21,488 nucleotides of DNA from DASTPP01 sp035762175 (GTDB lineage Bacteria > Myxococcota_A > Polyangia > Polyangiales > Polyangiaceae): assembly GCA_035762175.1 (NCBI GenBank), contig DASTPP010000356.1:1-21488 (forward strand). Direction: 5' to 3'. Both the position numbers and the translations under genes were made by a program. Below are positions 1-6,902 of this stretch, piece by piece (the first letter of the stretch is position 1; every line of letters begins with the position of its first letter). The notes under the pieces were generated by a model, which was not told the origin of the DNA, made no database searches, and worked only from the letters and a program-made list of their open reading frames with translations.

Positions 1-34
1 CCTAGAACACCAGTCGGGTTAATCGGGCTTGACG
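1..34. repeat. Left terminal inverted repeat of the IS1182 element
   Basis: The sequence starts CCTAGAACACCAGTCGGGTT and pairs with 1685-1718. The mismatches fall at repeat positions 24-26. One further matching base may lie left of the window, because the right copy is followed by one more G. Confidence 0.85.
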
Positions 35-36
35 TG

Positions 37-1620
37 TCAGGCCGCGGCTGCCTGTGCCCGCAGCCCCCGGTCGATCGCCAGCAGGTTCTCCACGGCCGCG
101 ATGCGGCAAGCGTCGAACGTGGTCTTGGCCACGCCCCGGTAGCGCGCCCGCGGCCCCTGCCGGCGCACGTGGTGCGCGAGCGCGTGCTCGATCGCCGTGC
201 GTTCGCGCAGCTTCGCCCGCCCGGGCGCCGTGCTCGCCTCGGCCTCCAGCCGCTGCAAGAGCGGCTCGTTCGGGTGCACCTGCAGCGTCCGCCCGCGCTT
301 GGCCCCGGGCGGCTGGCAGCGCGGGCGCAGCGGGCACGCCGCGCACAACGCCGTCGGCCACAACACCTGCTCGCCCAGCAGGGGGCGCTCGTGGCCGGCG
401 GGGCAGCGCGCGGTGCGAGCGGCGAGGTCGAGGGCGAAGTCGCGCTTGGCGAAGCGGCCCCCGTTGGGCATCGCGTACGGCCGGCAGAGCACGCGCCCGC
501 CGGGCGCCGAGGCCACCGAGGCCGCCCACGCGCTCGGCAAGAAGGCGCGGTCGATGGCCAACTCCGCCACCGGCCCGTGCGCCTCGACTTCGGCGCGCAG
601 CGCGTCGGCGCCCTCGGCCTCGGGCGCGTTGGCCGGGCGCACGCACGCGGCCACGACCAGCGGCCGGTCGAGCTCGCGCGCCAGGTACGTCTTGTAGCCG
701 TCGATCCGCACCGAAGCGCTCTTGCGCCCATGGCGCATCTCGGGATCGGACAGAGCGATGAGCCGGTCGGGCGCGACGCCTTCGCGCAGGCGCCAGGCGC
801 CGTCGGGGCCGCGCTCGGCGTCCTGGGCGAGCACGCGCCCGACCACCGCGCGCGCCGCCTCGACGCCGACGAAGCCGAGGCCACGCGGCACGCGCGGGGC
901 GAACCAGGCGCCCAGCCGCTCGAACTCGGCGACCAAGCGCCCCAGCCCGCGGTCGGCCTCGCCCGGCCCGTCCCAGCGAAGGTCCAGCCCCGCCTTGATG
1001 CTCGGGGCGGCGAGCACGTCCAGGCCCGCCTCGGCCAGCACGTGCGGCCGGCCGAGGCCGAGCGCGGCGGCCATGGCGCCGGCCAGAAGCCGCAGCGCGC
1101 GCCCGAGCAGGTTGAGCGCGTCTTCGACCTTGCCCGCGCCCTCGAGCGGCGCCGAGTCGACCGCCACGCGCAGCGCGGCCGCTTGCCGCGGCCCGAACGC
1201 CTTGGTCTCGGCGGCGAGCGCCACGGTGCGACGCAACCGCCGCGTGTGGAAGCCGGCGGCGACGAGCCGAGCGCGGACGTCGACGAGCGTGGTCTTGCCG
1301 AAGGGGGCGCGCTCGGCGCCCAAGCAGTCGAGCACCCGTTGCCAGCGCAGGTCGGCCTCCGCGAGCTGCACCGCGTCCTCGTCGGAGGCCTGGGCGTAGG
1401 CCTGCAAGAGCACGACGGCGGCGAGCAAGGCGGGGGGCCGCGGCGGGGTGCCGCGGGGCGCGTCGGCGTAGAGCGAAGCGAGCTCGGCCTGGAAGGCGTC
1501 ATCGAAGAGGCGGTGGCGGAACAGGCGCAGGAAGCGGTAGAAGCGGCGGTGCTTGGCGAGGCGAGCGCAGAGTCGCTCTTCGCGCGGGCTCAGGTCGACG
1601 GGCGGGGTCCAGCGGGTCAT
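37..1620 (-). CDS. IS1182-family DDE transposase
   Basis: The product is 527 aa and would catalyse cut-and-paste movement of the surrounding element. The N-terminal third (about residues 5-125) matches the DUF772-type DNA-binding region of IS1182/IS5-like transposases. The DDE catalytic residues are most plausibly D155 (in RVAVDSAPLEG), D357 (in ELAIDRAF) and E478 (in RTAIEHALAHH). The SDPEMRHGRK...GYKTY block at 291-312 and the cysteine cluster C406, C426, C429, C435 are typical of this family. The length is normal for a full-length member and there is no internal stop or frameshift, so the gene may be active. The ATG at 1620 lies just inside the right inverted repeat and the stop at 37-39 lies just inside the left one, which supports these boundaries. 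The assignment comes from motif recognition, not a search. Confidence 0.88.
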   Translation of the reverse strand: MTRWTPPVDLSPREERLCARLAKHRRFYRFLRLFRHRLFDDAFQAELASLYADAPRGTPPRPPALLAAVVLLQAYAQASDEDAVQLAEADLRWQRVLDCLGAERAPFGKTTLVDVRARLVAAGFHTRRLRRTVALAAETKAFGPRQAAALRVAVDSAPLEGAGKVEDALNLLGRALRLLAGAMAAALGLGRPHVLAEAGLDVLAAPSIKAGLDLRWDGPGEADRGLGRLVAEFERLGAWFAPRVPRGLGFVGVEAARAVVGRVLAQDAERGPDGAWRLREGVAPDRLIALSDPEMRHGRKSASVRIDGYKTYLARELDRPLVVAACVRPANAPEAEGADALRAEVEAHGPVAELAIDRAFLPSAWAASVASAPGGRVLCRPYAMPNGGRFAKRDFALDLAARTARCPAGHERPLLGEQVLWPTALCAACPLRPRCQPPGAKRGRTLQVHPNEPLLQRLEAEASTAPGRAKLRERTAIEHALAHHVRRQGPRARYRGVAKTTFDACRIAAVENLLAIDRGLRAQAAAA

Positions 1621-1684
1621 GGCCGGGCGGCCATCGCGGCTCCCTCCCGCGGCGTCGAGCGTGCGCGTCTGCGCAGCCCTCGTG

Positions 1685-1718
1685 CGTCAAGCGGAATTAA
1701 CCCGACTGGTGTTCTAGG
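1685..1718. repeat. Right terminal inverted repeat of the IS1182 element
   Basis: This is the reverse complement of bases 1-34 with 31 of 34 matches. It lies upstream of the transposase start on the minus strand, as expected for the transposase-promoter end of the element. Confidence 0.85.
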
Positions 1719-1734
1719 GCTGGCGCACCAAACG
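1718..1734. repeat. Left inverted repeat of the ISAs1 element
   Basis: It matches the reverse complement of 2936-2952 at all but two positions, with a perfect 12-bp core GCGCACCAAACG. Its outer bases overlap or touch the outer end of the IS1182 repeat. Confidence 0.65.
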
Positions 1735-2952
1735 CCCTTTGATTTCGACGACTTACGTGGTCTCTCTGGAGGAGGTGCAACCCATGCCGTACGCAGCACC
1801 CTCCAAGCCCCCCGTCTTGTGCCTCGCCCAGCCTTTCGCCAGCCTCCAGGACCCCCGCGTGGCCAGCCGCACCGAGCATCCCCTGCTGACGATCGTCGCG
1901 ATGGCCCTCGTGGGCGTGCTCTGCGGCGCCGACGGCTGGGACGACCTCGAAGAGATCGCGCGCGATCGCGAGGCGTGGTTCGCGAGGCTCGTCGACATGC
2001 CGAACGGGGTGCCGAGCGCGGACACGTTCCGGCGCGTGCTCAGCGCGCTGCGCCCGGCCGCCTTTTTCGATTGCGTTCGGTCGTGGGTGCAGAGCCTGGC
2101 CGAGCCCCTCGACGGGCAGGTGGTGGCCTTCGACGGAAAGACGATCCGGGGCGCGCTCAAGCGCACGCCGTGGAGTGAATGCTTGCACCAGGTCCACGTC
2201 TGGAGCTGCAAGCAGCGCCTCTTGCTGGCTCAGACGGGTGTCGCCGGCGCCCCCGAGGAGAGCGTCGCCGTCCGCAGGCTGCTCGAACTGGTCGAGCTGC
2301 GCGGCGCCATCGCCACGGGCGACGCGGCGCATTGTTCGCACGAGACCGCCCGGGCCGTGCTCGAGGCCGGCGGCGACGACCTGCTGCACTGGAAGGCCAA
2401 CCGCGGCACCCAGCACGAGGCCGTCGCCTTGTTCTTCGCCGCCGCGCGAGCCGCCTGTTTCGCGGGCATTGAGGCGCGGCGCTGCCGGGTGGCCGAGCGG
2501 GGCCACGGCCGAGGCGAGGTGCGCGAGGCGTGGTCGGTCGACGCCCGCGCGGTGCCGTTGCCGGGCGCGCCTTGGCCATCGCTTCGCAGCGTGACCTTGA
2601 TCGAGCGCACGCGCGTGCTCGACGGCAAGGGCACGACCGAGCGGCATTTCTACCTCTCGAGCCTGCCGCCGAGCGTGCGTCGCATCGCGGCGGCGGCGCG
2701 CGAGCACTGGCGGATCGAGAACCAACGGCATTGGGTGCTCGACGTCGAGATGGGCGAGGACGAGAGCACGACTCGTGACGAGTATGGGGCGCAGAACTTC
2801 GGCGCGCTGCGTCGGGTGTCGCTCATGATGTTGCAGCGAGACGCGACGCTCCAGCGCGGCCTCGCGGCCAAGCGGGCCAAGGCGGCACGGAACATCGCCT
2901 ACCTGGAACACGTCCTCACCCTGGGAATTCCCTTACGTTTGGTGCGCTCGCC
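1719..2952 (+). mobile_element. ISAs1-family insertion sequence
   Basis: The core GCGCACCAAACG at 1723-1734 recurs in inverted orientation at 2936-2947. Extending outward, GGC(TG) and GGC(GA) also correspond, giving about 17-bp imperfect terminal repeats 1.2 kb apart, the usual ISAs1 size. The repeats enclose an ISAs1-type transposase. I see no target duplication: the left end directly abuts the IS1182 right end, so an original duplication may have been destroyed or never existed. Exact ends are uncertain by a few bases. Confidence 0.7.
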
Positions 2953-4468
2953 CTATGGATGGGGTAGGGGCGAGCGCCGGCCTTCGAGGGTAAGATGTGC
3001 CCGCGCCGCCTTCTCGACGGTAAGGGGCATTTCGATTGAGTTGCGCGATTTGATGGGCATCGGGGGTGGGCTCTCACGGGGTGATGGCCAGGGTCTCGAG
3101 CAGGTCGTGGGAGGTCGAGGGCATCCGGTGATTTCGCACAACCTCGGCCCGCAGGCACGCCTGCCGCACGGTCGTGAGCATGTCCGCGGAGGAGGGGAGG
3201 CGCTTGGTCCGGTACCGGGGACGCTTGGGAGGACGGTAGAGGCGGTGGCCGACGTGACCGAACCACAGCACGACCGGGCCGTCGAGCAGCATGGCCACGG
3301 GCGCGGTGCGCCCGATCGCCCGCGCGGCCAGCCCTGCGGCTCTTCGAAGCCCAAGGGGCTCTTGCTCCCTTGGGTGGCCTTCTCGATGGGCCATCGCTCG
3401 GCATCGTCAGTCAGCACGTGGGCGGCCGTCTGCTCTGACCCGGTTTGCCCCTTGGGCAAGGAGCGCATGGGGATCACCACCAAGAAGCCTGTGAAGTCAT
3501 CTCCCGCGCCCCACATGCAATTCGAGCCTGACAAGGGGCACCAGTTTCTTACGCGACTGCCCTCAATCGGCGACCGGGTACTCGGAGGCAAGTATTCCAT
3601 CGAAGAGGTGCTCGGCCGCGGAGGCATGGGTGTGGTCATGGCGGCCGAGCACATTGCGCTAGGCAAGCAGGTCGCCTTCAAGTTCCTCAACCCCAGCCAG
3701 AGCGCGAATGCCGCACGTTTTGTGCGCGAGGCGCGGGCGGTCGCGCGCATCGACAGCGAGCACGTCGTCCGCGTCACCGACGTGGGCGTGCTCGAGTCGG
3801 GTGTCGTCTACATGCTCATGGAGCGCCTGCATGGCGAGGACGCCGGCACCTACATGCGGCGCGCCGGCCCCCTGCCGATCGGCGAGGCCGTGCTCTACAT
3901 CGGGCAAGCCTGCGATGCTCTCGCCGCCGCGCAAGCCGCCGGGGTCATCCACCGCGATATCAAGCCCTCGAACCTCTTTCTCGTCCGTCGCCCTGACGAT
4001 ACCTATGTCGTCAAGGTGCTCGACTTCGGCATCTCGAAGCTGGTGAACTTTGACCGGGGCGACGAAGCGAGCCTGACGCGATCGGGCGCCATTCTCGGCT
4101 CCCCCCTGTACATGTCGCCCGAGCAGGTACGCGACACGAAGAATGTCGACACGCGCACCGACTTCTGGAGCCTCGGCATGGTGCTCTACGAGCTCTTGAC
4201 GGGCGCGCCGATGTACGACGTCAACACGTTCCCCGCGCTTTGCATGGCCATCGTCAATGACCCCCCTTCGCCCCTGCGCGCGAAGCGGCCGGCGCGCCCG
4301 AAGAACTCGAAGCTATTTTGCTTCGCTGCGCGGAGAAAGACCCCAAGCGGCGCTTCGCGTCCGCCCTCGAGCTCGCCCGCGCCCTCGCCCCCTTCGGCCC
4401 CCCCGAGGCCGCGACGCTTGCGGCGCAGACCGCCCGCCGGTTCGCCCCCGGCGTCGACCCGAGGCTGA
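1784..4468 (+). CDS. ISAs1-family transposase; the frame runs without a stop into the downstream kinase
   Basis: The ATG at 1784 follows GGAGGAGG (1768-1775) at 8 nt, so it is preferred over upstream in-frame starts. The first about 385 residues (to about 2940) are a typical ISAs1/H-repeat-type transposase. It has an N-terminal DDE-associated region, D117 in VAFDGKTIRG, D180 in ATGDAAHCSHETA, the K-N-G block around HWKANRGTQ, and E312 in HWRIENQRHW followed by VLDVEMGEDES. No stop codon occurs inside the element, so the frame continues through the right inverted repeat, an antisense transposase remnant and most of the kinase at 3467, ending at 4468 only after the kinase frameshift. A real transposase-kinase fusion is possible on paper. 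The simpler reading is loss of the transposase stop plus few chance stops in GC-rich DNA. The transposase call is firm; the C-terminal 500 residues should not be read as transposase. Confidence 0.75.
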   Translation: MPYAAPSKPPVLCLAQPFASLQDPRVASRTEHPLLTIVAMALVGVLCGADGWDDLEEIARDREAWFARLVDMPNGVPSADTFRRVLSALRPAAFFDCVRSWVQSLAEPLDGQVVAFDGKTIRGALKRTPWSECLHQVHVWSCKQRLLLAQTGVAGAPEESVAVRRLLELVELRGAIATGDAAHCSHETARAVLEAGGDDLLHWKANRGTQHEAVALFFAAARAACFAGIEARRCRVAERGHGRGEVREAWSVDARAVPLPGAPWPSLRSVTLIERTRVLDGKGTTERHFYLSSLPPSVRRIAAAAREHWRIENQRHWVLDVEMGEDESTTRDEYGAQNFGALRRVSLMMLQRDATLQRGLAAKRAKAARNIAYLEHVLTLGIPLRLVRSPYGWGRGERRPSRVRCARAAFSTVRGISIELRDLMGIGGGLSRGDGQGLEQVVGGRGHPVISHNLGPQARLPHGREHVRGGGEALGPVPGTLGRTVEAVADVTEPQHDRAVEQHGHGRGAPDRPRGQPCGSSKPKGLLLPWVAFSMGHRSASSVSTWAAVCSDPVCPLGKERMGITTKKPVKSSPAPHMQFEPDKGHQFLTRLPSIGDRVLGGKYSIEEVLGRGGMGVVMAAEHIALGKQVAFKFLNPSQSANAARFVREARAVARIDSEHVVRVTDVGVLESGVVYMLMERLHGEDAGTYMRRAGPLPIGEAVLYIGQACDALAAAQAAGVIHRDIKPSNLFLVRRPDDTYVVKVLDFGISKLVNFDRGDEASLTRSGAILGSPLYMSPEQVRDTKNVDTRTDFWSLGMVLYELLTGAPMYDVNTFPALCMAIVNDPPSPLRAKRPARPKNSKLFCFAARRKTPSGASRPPSSSPAPSPPSAPPRPRRLRRRPPAGSPPASTRG
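2936..2952. repeat. Right inverted repeat of the ISAs1 element
   Basis: It contains CGTTTGGTGCGC, the perfect reverse complement of 1723-1734, and lies immediately downstream of the last transposase-like residues. Confidence 0.65.
3074..3440 (-). pseudogene. C-terminal remnant of a DDE transposase (IS701/DDE_5-like), frameshifted
   Basis: Read leftward, one minus frame gives VLTDDAERWPIEKATQGSK followed by GFEEPQGW (about 3318-3420). This resembles the YARRWxIExxFxxxKxxLGFEEPQ block of DDE transposases, which contains the catalytic Glu. The similarity then continues in another frame with RTAPVAMLL, PVVLWFGHVGHR, RPRYRTKRLPSSADMLTTV and a natural-looking end at TGA 3074-3076. The switch near 3320-3335 implies an indel. 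The N-terminal two thirds of the gene and the inverted repeats are missing. Family placement is by motif memory only; another DDE family is possible. Confidence 0.5.
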
Positions 4469-4977
4469 CCGAGGTCGCGCCCCCCAGCCCGCTGCCGTCC
4501 GCCCCCCCGCACCCGCCGTCCGAGTCGAACCGAGCAAACGCCCCCGGGCGCCTTGCGCCCCCTTTTGCGCAACGCCCGCTCGCGCGTCGCGGGGGCGTGG
4601 TGGCCCTCCCCGCCGCGGCTGCGATAAGCATCGCCTTGGGAGCCGCCGTCGCCTGGCACGTCGGCCGCGGCCCCGTCCCGCTGCGTCTCTCGACGGCGCA
4701 CGCGGTCAGCGGCCCCCCCCCGGACGCGCCGCCTGCAGTCGTCTCCGTTGACAACTTGCCGCTCGCCCCCTCCGCCGCCCCGACCTCCTGCGCGCCGCCT
4801 GCGACGACCTCGGCTCCGACGCCTCCGACGTCGACCGCGTCGAACGCGGGCAAGGCGTTCGCCGCGCCGGCCCTACCGGCACAACCCGCCGCGACGGGCC
4901 GGCGACTACGATCGACCCCTCGCCCCGCGAGTTCTCTCGACGACTTCAACAATGCCGCCGTGAAAGCTCGGCAATGA
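3467..4977 (+). pseudogene. Membrane-anchored Hanks-type Ser/Thr protein kinase, frameshifted
   Basis: ATG 3467 is preceded by AAGGAG at 3458-3463 (short spacing); ATG 3515 is an alternative start. The kinase domain begins around residue 44 with GRGGMGVV, K72 in VAFKFL, D164 in HRDIKPSN, D186 in DFGISK and the SPLYMSPEQ activation-loop end. Near 4286-4294 the homology moves from this frame to the next: the C-lobe continues as APEELEAILLRCAEKDPKRR from 4294. About one base appears to be missing. After correction the protein is about 500 aa, with an Ala/Pro-rich linker, one transmembrane helix (about 4595-4670) and a Pro/Ala/Thr-rich external tail ending at TGA 4975-4977. This is a common layout for myxobacterial PknB-like kinases. 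The frameshift could be real decay or a sequencing error. The TPR-type gene at 5027 follows after 49 nt and may be co-transcribed. Confidence 0.72.
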
Positions 4978-5026
4978 GGCCGCCTTCGAACGACGAGGCC
5001 CCCGCCCATACCGCTGAGGCAACGCG

Positions 5027-5755
5027 ATGACCCGAGTTCGCCGTCTCTCCGTCGTAGCCCTTGCCCTCGCGGCCCTCTGTCCGCAAGCGCCGCTCCGTGC
5101 CCAACCCGCCCCGACCGACCGAGCGCTGGCCCAAGCCCACTTTGACGAGGGTCGCGCGTTGCTGGCGAGGGGCGCGATCGCGGCCGCCTGCCCGAAGTTC
5201 GTCGAGAGCTACCAGCTCGAGCCCGCCCTCGGCACACTCTTGAACCTAGCGTTGTGCCACGAAGCGCAGGGGCGCTTGGCTAGCGCGTGGGCGGAGTTCA
5301 ACGACGCCCGCAAGGCCGCCCGCGTCTCGACCCTCGCCTTCATTGGCGGCGCCGCCCTCGGCGCCGCTGGCGTCACCCTGCTCGTCGTCTCCCCCCGGCC
5401 CGAACGAAGCCCCCCTGTTGCCCCAGTCGAGTTCGTTCGGCAAGGCCTGCCGGGGCCAGGTCAACCGCGGCGACGCACAGGGGTGCCTCGAGCTCATCGC
5501 AGGGGGCCTGCTTCAGCCCTATTGCCCGGACTTGTCGGCGCCGACCTCGCCAAGCGGCGCCGGCCAGTGACCGGATACTGCCGCGACGAGACCGTCTTGC
5601 GGTTGTTGAGGAGGTCGCTCGGCCGGACCCCTTCGGCGGCACGTCGAGCAAGGCGTGCACGTGGTCGGCCTCGCCTGAGCACCCGAGCGACGTCGCGCCC
5701 CATGCGGCCGAGGCCTCACGGGGGATGGCCAGACGCGGCCAACGATTGCCTATAA
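5027..5755 (+). CDS. Secreted myxobacterial TPR-type protein with internal deletion and disrupted C-terminus
   Basis: The protein starts with a signal peptide (VVALALAALCPQAPLRAQ). Residues 28-90 are the TPR-like block common in Myxococcota, with GRALLARG, ACPKFVESYQL, GTLLNLALCHEAQGRLASAW and AEFNDARKAAR. In full-length relatives this block is followed by a long PEGA-like middle and then a hydrophobic segment near the C-terminus. Here KAAR joins directly to STLAFIGGAALGAAGVTLL, as if about 200 residues were deleted in frame. After about 5395, at a C-rich run, the frame seems to shift: an alternative frame reads FGKACRGQVNRGDAQGC and stops at 5568-5570. The open frame's last 180 bases run antisense through an IS200-type remnant, so they are unlikely to be native. 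It is probably a degenerating gene in the kinase operon. Function is unknown. Confidence 0.5.
   Translation: MTRVRRLSVVALALAALCPQAPLRAQPAPTDRALAQAHFDEGRALLARGAIAAACPKFVESYQLEPALGTLLNLALCHEAQGRLASAWAEFNDARKAARVSTLAFIGGAALGAAGVTLLVVSPRPERSPPVAPVEFVRQGLPGPGQPRRRTGVPRAHRRGPASALLPGLVGADLAKRRRPVTGYCRDETVLRLLRRSLGRTPSAARRARRARGRPRLSTRATSRPMRPRPHGGWPDAANDCL
5567..5690 (-). pseudogene. Remnant of an IS200/IS605-family HUH (Y1) transposase
   Basis: On the minus strand one frame reads SLGCSGEADHVHALLDVPPK (HVH at 5655-5663). After a one-base shift near 5630, another reads VRPSDLLNNRKTVSSRQYP. Together these follow the TnpA order: GEADHVHLL (HUH metal-binding motif), a YPP/VPP turn, then LVNxLKxVSSRxLR. 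The N-terminus and the catalytic tyrosine region are not recognisable. Only about 40 residues support the call, but the two blocks are in the correct order and at correct spacing. Confidence 0.5.
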
Positions 5756-5772
5756 AAGTGTAAAACTCGACC

Positions 5773-6666
5773 TTAGTGGGTGAACGAGAAGCGCAGCACG
5801 ACGATGCCGTCTTTGTCTGCTCGGCTCGCGCTCAGGCCCGCGCCGCCCTTCCACTTCGTGCCACGAAGGGTGTCCGCCATCGGGTCCGCCGGGACAGGCT
5901 CTTGCCACGGGCGGCTCTGCCCCGGCGGGGGTACGTTCGCCGCAGCCAGCAACGGAGGGCCCTGCCTCACCGAGCTCTTGCGGCCCCCAGCCGCCAACGG
6001 CGGGCCCGGCTTCACCGGGCTCGGGGGAGCCTCGGTTTGTTTCGCTCGAACGCCCTTCTGCCCCGTCGAACCCTCTTTCAGGGGCTTGCCGGCGGCGATG
6101 GCTTCGAAGCGTTCTTTGCCGCAATCGAGGCTCTGGGCCTGCTTGTGTCGGGCCCTCTCGATGGCGTCGTTGAACGCGGGGTCGGCCACCTCGAGCGTGC
6201 GCTCGGAAGCGACGACGTAGATGACGTCGGCCCCCGGGTTCTCGTCGAGCTCGAAATACGCGTGGGGCTCGGGCACGTCGTGACGCGTGCCGATCGGCAA
6301 GACGATGGCATCTTGCGCGGGTATGCGCTCGAGCTCTTGCTTGCCGTTGCAATGAAAAAAGTAAAGGTTCGCCTGCTTCGACACCTGCGCTTCGAAGTAC
6401 AGCCTGTCGTTCGCGCGCAAGGCCATGCCATTGCGAAAGGGCCCCGCCTGCGAGCCGTCGGTGCGCGCCCACACCTTGAGCTCGAGAGCCGCGCTAGCGC
6501 CGGGCCCGGCTGCGCTCGGGGCGGGCCCGGGTGCCGAGGGCAGGGCCGGCTTGGCAGCGCCGGGGGCACGAATTGGCCCGGCGCACGAGGACGACGCGAG
6601 GACGAGAACGAGGGCGACGGTGGCGGCGCCCCCAAGGCCCAGGTGTTGTTGCCGCGTTGAGAGCAT
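5773..6666 (-). CDS. DUF4384-containing exported protein, probably a lipoprotein
   Basis: The product is 297 aa. An N-terminal hydrophobic stretch (residues 11-24) ends in ASSSC with C28. This is close to a lipobox but has Ser at -3, so lipidation is likely rather than certain. A Pro/Ala-rich linker (30-60) precedes a DUF4384-like domain at about 78-158, recognised from FRNGMALRANDRLYFEAQV, ANLYFFHCNGKQELERI and ADVIYVVASERTLE. The remainder is Pro/Gly-rich and ends in a beta-type segment, DGIVVLRFSFTH. ATG 6666 has AAGGAG about 10 nt upstream. It lies 236 nt downstream of the third CHAT gene on the same strand. From memory, DUF4384 proteins often occur beside or fused to caspase-like/CHAT proteases in myxobacteria, so it is plausibly a partner of the proteases. 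The domain has no established biochemical function. It converges with the plus-strand kinase/TPR genes. Confidence 0.75.
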   Translation of the reverse strand: MLSTRQQHLGLGGAATVALVLVLASSSCAGPIRAPGAAKPALPSAPGPAPSAAGPGASAALELKVWARTDGSQAGPFRNGMALRANDRLYFEAQVSKQANLYFFHCNGKQELERIPAQDAIVLPIGTRHDVPEPHAYFELDENPGADVIYVVASERTLEVADPAFNDAIERARHKQAQSLDCGKERFEAIAAGKPLKEGSTGQKGVRAKQTEAPPSPVKPGPPLAAGGRKSSVRQGPPLLAAANVPPPGQSRPWQEPVPADPMADTLRGTKWKGGAGLSASRADKDGIVVLRFSFTH

Positions 6667-6902
6667 ACCTTGCTTCTCCTTTCTTGCTCGACCGCGCTAC
6701 GCGCGCAACGAAAGCCTACGTTGCCCTCGCCAACCTCATCTGGCTTCTGAACCCCGCAGCCCGAGCTGAGAAGGTGACAGATGTCTACGCTCGATCAACT
6801 GCCGCCACGCACGACCTCCAGCTCGGGCCTCTCGGCGCTCGCGCTTGCCCTGGGCGCGGCAGTACGCGCGCGCCGTACCAAGCTGTGACACACAGCGTCC
6901 TC
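6667..6902. other. Spacer between the third CHAT gene and the DUF4384 gene
   Basis: Unlike the 17-bp overlaps between the CHAT genes, this junction is a 236-nt gap. I see no convincing terminator or promoter. The DUF4384 ribosome-binding site (AAGGAG, about 6676-6681 on the minus strand) lies at its left end. A 35-codon plus-strand ORF lies inside (separate entry). Confidence 0.4.
6781..6888 (+). CDS. Possible small ORF, 35 aa, unknown
   Basis: ATG 6781 is preceded by GAAGGTGA (6772-6779) and opens a 35-codon frame ending at TGA 6886-6888. The peptide is Ser/Thr-rich, then hydrophobic (LSALALALGAAV), then basic (RARRTK), a layout of a small membrane peptide. It lies antisense in the spacer of the minus-strand operon. 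There is no recognised homology; in GC-rich DNA such an ORF can arise by chance. Confidence 0.18.
   Translation: MSTLDQLPPRTTSSSGLSALALALGAAVRARRTKL

Larger units (their letters stand above)
1..1718 (-). mobile_element. IS1182-family insertion sequence, apparently complete
   Basis: Bases 1-34 and the reverse complement of 1685-1718 are the same 34-bp sequence with three mismatches, giving clear terminal inverted repeats around one transposase gene. Both ends carry the palindrome CTAG (2-5 and 1714-1717). This could be part of the repeat or a 4-bp palindromic target that was duplicated; the left flank lies outside the window, so this cannot be settled. The right end touches the left end of an ISAs1-type element. 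The size of about 1.7 kb fits the IS1182 family. Confidence 0.85.

Noticed and set aside
34..2178. 714-codon plus-strand ORF over the IS1182 transposase
   Set aside because: It is the antisense shadow of the DDE transposase and crosses both IS boundaries.
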